Origin: [Actinomadura] parvosata subsp. kistnae
Lineage (GTDB): Bacteria; Actinomycetota; Actinomycetes; Streptosporangiales; Streptosporangiaceae
Assembly (NCBI RefSeq): GCF_900323885.1
Contig: NZ_OOHJ01000018.1
Span: forward strand, 1,227,001 to 1,291,000
Reading direction: 5' to 3'
Length of the DNA stretch: 64,000 bases
Shown: in pieces, positions 63,259-64,000 of the stretch
Layout: each line of letters opens with the position of its first letter
Numbering within the stretch: position 1 is the first letter of the stretch
Position numbers and translations under genes: made by a program
The notes under the pieces: generated by a model
What the model saw: only the letters and a program-made list of their open reading frames with translations
Database searches by the model: none
What the model was told of the DNA's origin: nothing

Positions 63259-64000
63259 CAGTCCTCCCCGCGGGTCACGGTCGCGGCGTAGGCGGGGGTG
63301 CCGTCGAGGAGCTGACGGTGGGTCCCCTCGGCCAGGACGCGGCCGTTCTCGACGTAGATCACGTGCTCGGCCCGGTCGAGCACGAGCGGGCTGGTGGTGC
63401 AGACCAGCGTGGTACGCCCGGAGCGGGCCTTGGCCAGGCGCTCGGCGATGCGGGCTTCGGTGTGGGCGTCGACGGCGCTGGTGGGCTCGACCAGGATGAG
63501 CACTTCGGGGTCGGTGAGCAGCGCCCTGGCCAGCCGCAGCCGCTGCTGCTGCCCGCCGGAGAACTCGCGCCCGGCCTCGGCCACCTGCGCGTCGAGCCCG
63601 TCGGGCAGGGCTTCGACGATGTCGGTGGCGCAGGCGGCGTCGAGGGCTTCGCGGATCTGCGCGTCGGTGGCGGCGCCGCGCACGTCGAGCTCGTCGCGCA
63701 GGCGGCCGTTGAACAGGCGGGCGTCGTTGTCGGCGACGAGGATGCGGGAGCGGACCTGCGAAAGCGGCAGCGTGCGCAGCTCCGCGGGGCCGAAGGTGAC
63801 GTCGCCTTCGGCGTAGCGGCCGAGCCGGTCGGCGATGGCGATGGCGTCGCCGGGGACGCTGGTGGCCAGGGCGGTGAGGGTGCCGGGTTGGAGCGTGACA
63901 CCGCTGTAAGAGTCGCGCAGCACGCCGCCTTCGCTGGTGCCGGTGCCGCCGGTGATGTCGGGGTCGATGGACAGGATCCTGATCACCCGGCCGGCGGCGA
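63258..64000 (-). CDS. ABC exporter half with degenerate Walker A and B, N-terminus outside window
   Basis: The visible C-terminal 247 residues are most of a nucleotide-binding domain. The signature F-S-G-G-Q-Q-Q is normal, but the P-loop reads A-T-S-V-P-G-D-A with no G-K-S/T, Walker B has V in place of D (L-I-L-V-E-P-T-S), and the H-loop His is replaced (C-T-T-S-P-L). These are the hallmarks of the degenerate half of a heterodimeric exporter. The frame is open to the window end; the transmembrane domain lies beyond it. It is upstream of, and coupled through the repeat relay to, the catalytic half. Confidence 0.9.
   Translation of the reverse strand, partial: AAGRVIRILSIDPDITGGTGTSEGGVLRDSYSGVTLQPGTLTALATSVPGDAIAIADRLGRYAEGDVTFGPAELRTLPLSQVRSRILVADNDARLFNGRLRDELDVRGAATDAQIREALDAACATDIVEALPDGLDAQVAEAGREFSGGQQQRLRLARALLTDPEVLILVEPTSAVDAHTEARIAERLAKARSGRTTLVCTTSPLVLDRAEHVIYVENGRVLAEGTHRQLLDGTPAYAATVTRGED

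Larger units (their letters stand above)
63102..63260 (-). repeat. 38/39-bp tandem repeat of the translational-coupling junction
   Basis: Five ATG-bearing TGATG-type junctions at 63258, 63219, 63180, 63142 and 63104, separated by 39, 39, 38 and 38 nt. Each has a GGGGAGGAC-like ribosome site before it. Between two ABC exporter genes. Confidence 0.85.

Overview
The window is a contiguous piece of an actinomycete chromosome: very high GC, GTG starts common, mycothiol (mshB) and meso-DAP (dapC/D/E) genes, and an actinobacterial sigE-rseA-htrA-tatB-mrp block. Gene content resembles Streptosporangiales (Nonomuraea-like), but the genus is an inference. No rRNA, tRNA, CRISPR array, prophage or insertion sequence was recognised.

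Layout. 0-6.9 kb: end of a DEAD-box RNA helicase gene, alpha/beta hydrolase, MpaB-type oxygenase, a RecB-like nuclease coupled to a metal-site-depleted MBL protein, a DUF6758 protein and a Nudix hydrolase. 6.9-17.2 kb: a large Asp-box beta-propeller membrane protein (apparent frameshift), CPBP protease, secreted protein plus DUF6529-like membrane protein, CitE-like lyase, EamA transporter, soluble MgtE-like/DUF1003 pair and a MarR regulator. 17.3-25.2 kb: envelope-stress block mrp / tatB-htrA-rseA-sigE / O-methyltransferase / pepA / DUF3117, with a strong ECF-type promoter before sigE. 25.3-36.9 kb: PaaX regulator and a PL8-type lyase, then tag, a DivIVA-like protein, two LOG proteins, dapE-dapD, lysozyme-like and DUF4178 proteins, dapC and a 7Fe ferredoxin.

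36.9-50 kb is the most accessory-looking part: an orphan solute-binding lipoprotein (3' frameshift), a methyltransferase, then two paralogous DNA-binding-type proteins flanking an SF1 (UvrD-like) helicase, followed by a CysRS and a penicillin-acylase-family hydrolase. The paralogue-helicase-paralogue set is the best candidate for an undescribed system. 50-54.4 kb holds flavin reductase, DUF6113, mshB and an S9 peptidase. 54.4-64 kb has genes separated by long non-coding tandem-repeat arrays: TAP-like hydrolase (frameshift), methyltransferase with a multi-dyad operator, LysE exporter divergent from a MocR regulator, and a heterodimeric ABC exporter whose gene junction is amplified as short coupled ORFs.

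As recalled, gene order from about 15 to 52 kb follows M. tuberculosis Rv1170-Rv1232 in reverse (mshB, fdxC, aminotransferase, dapD, dapE, LOG, tag, DUF3117, O-methyltransferase, sigE, rseA, htrA, tatB, mrp, DUF1003/MgtE-like). The helicase set and the PaaX/PL8 pair interrupt that order and look like insertions. Three genes each appear to lack one base in a short G/C run, so sequencing error must be excluded before calling them broken.
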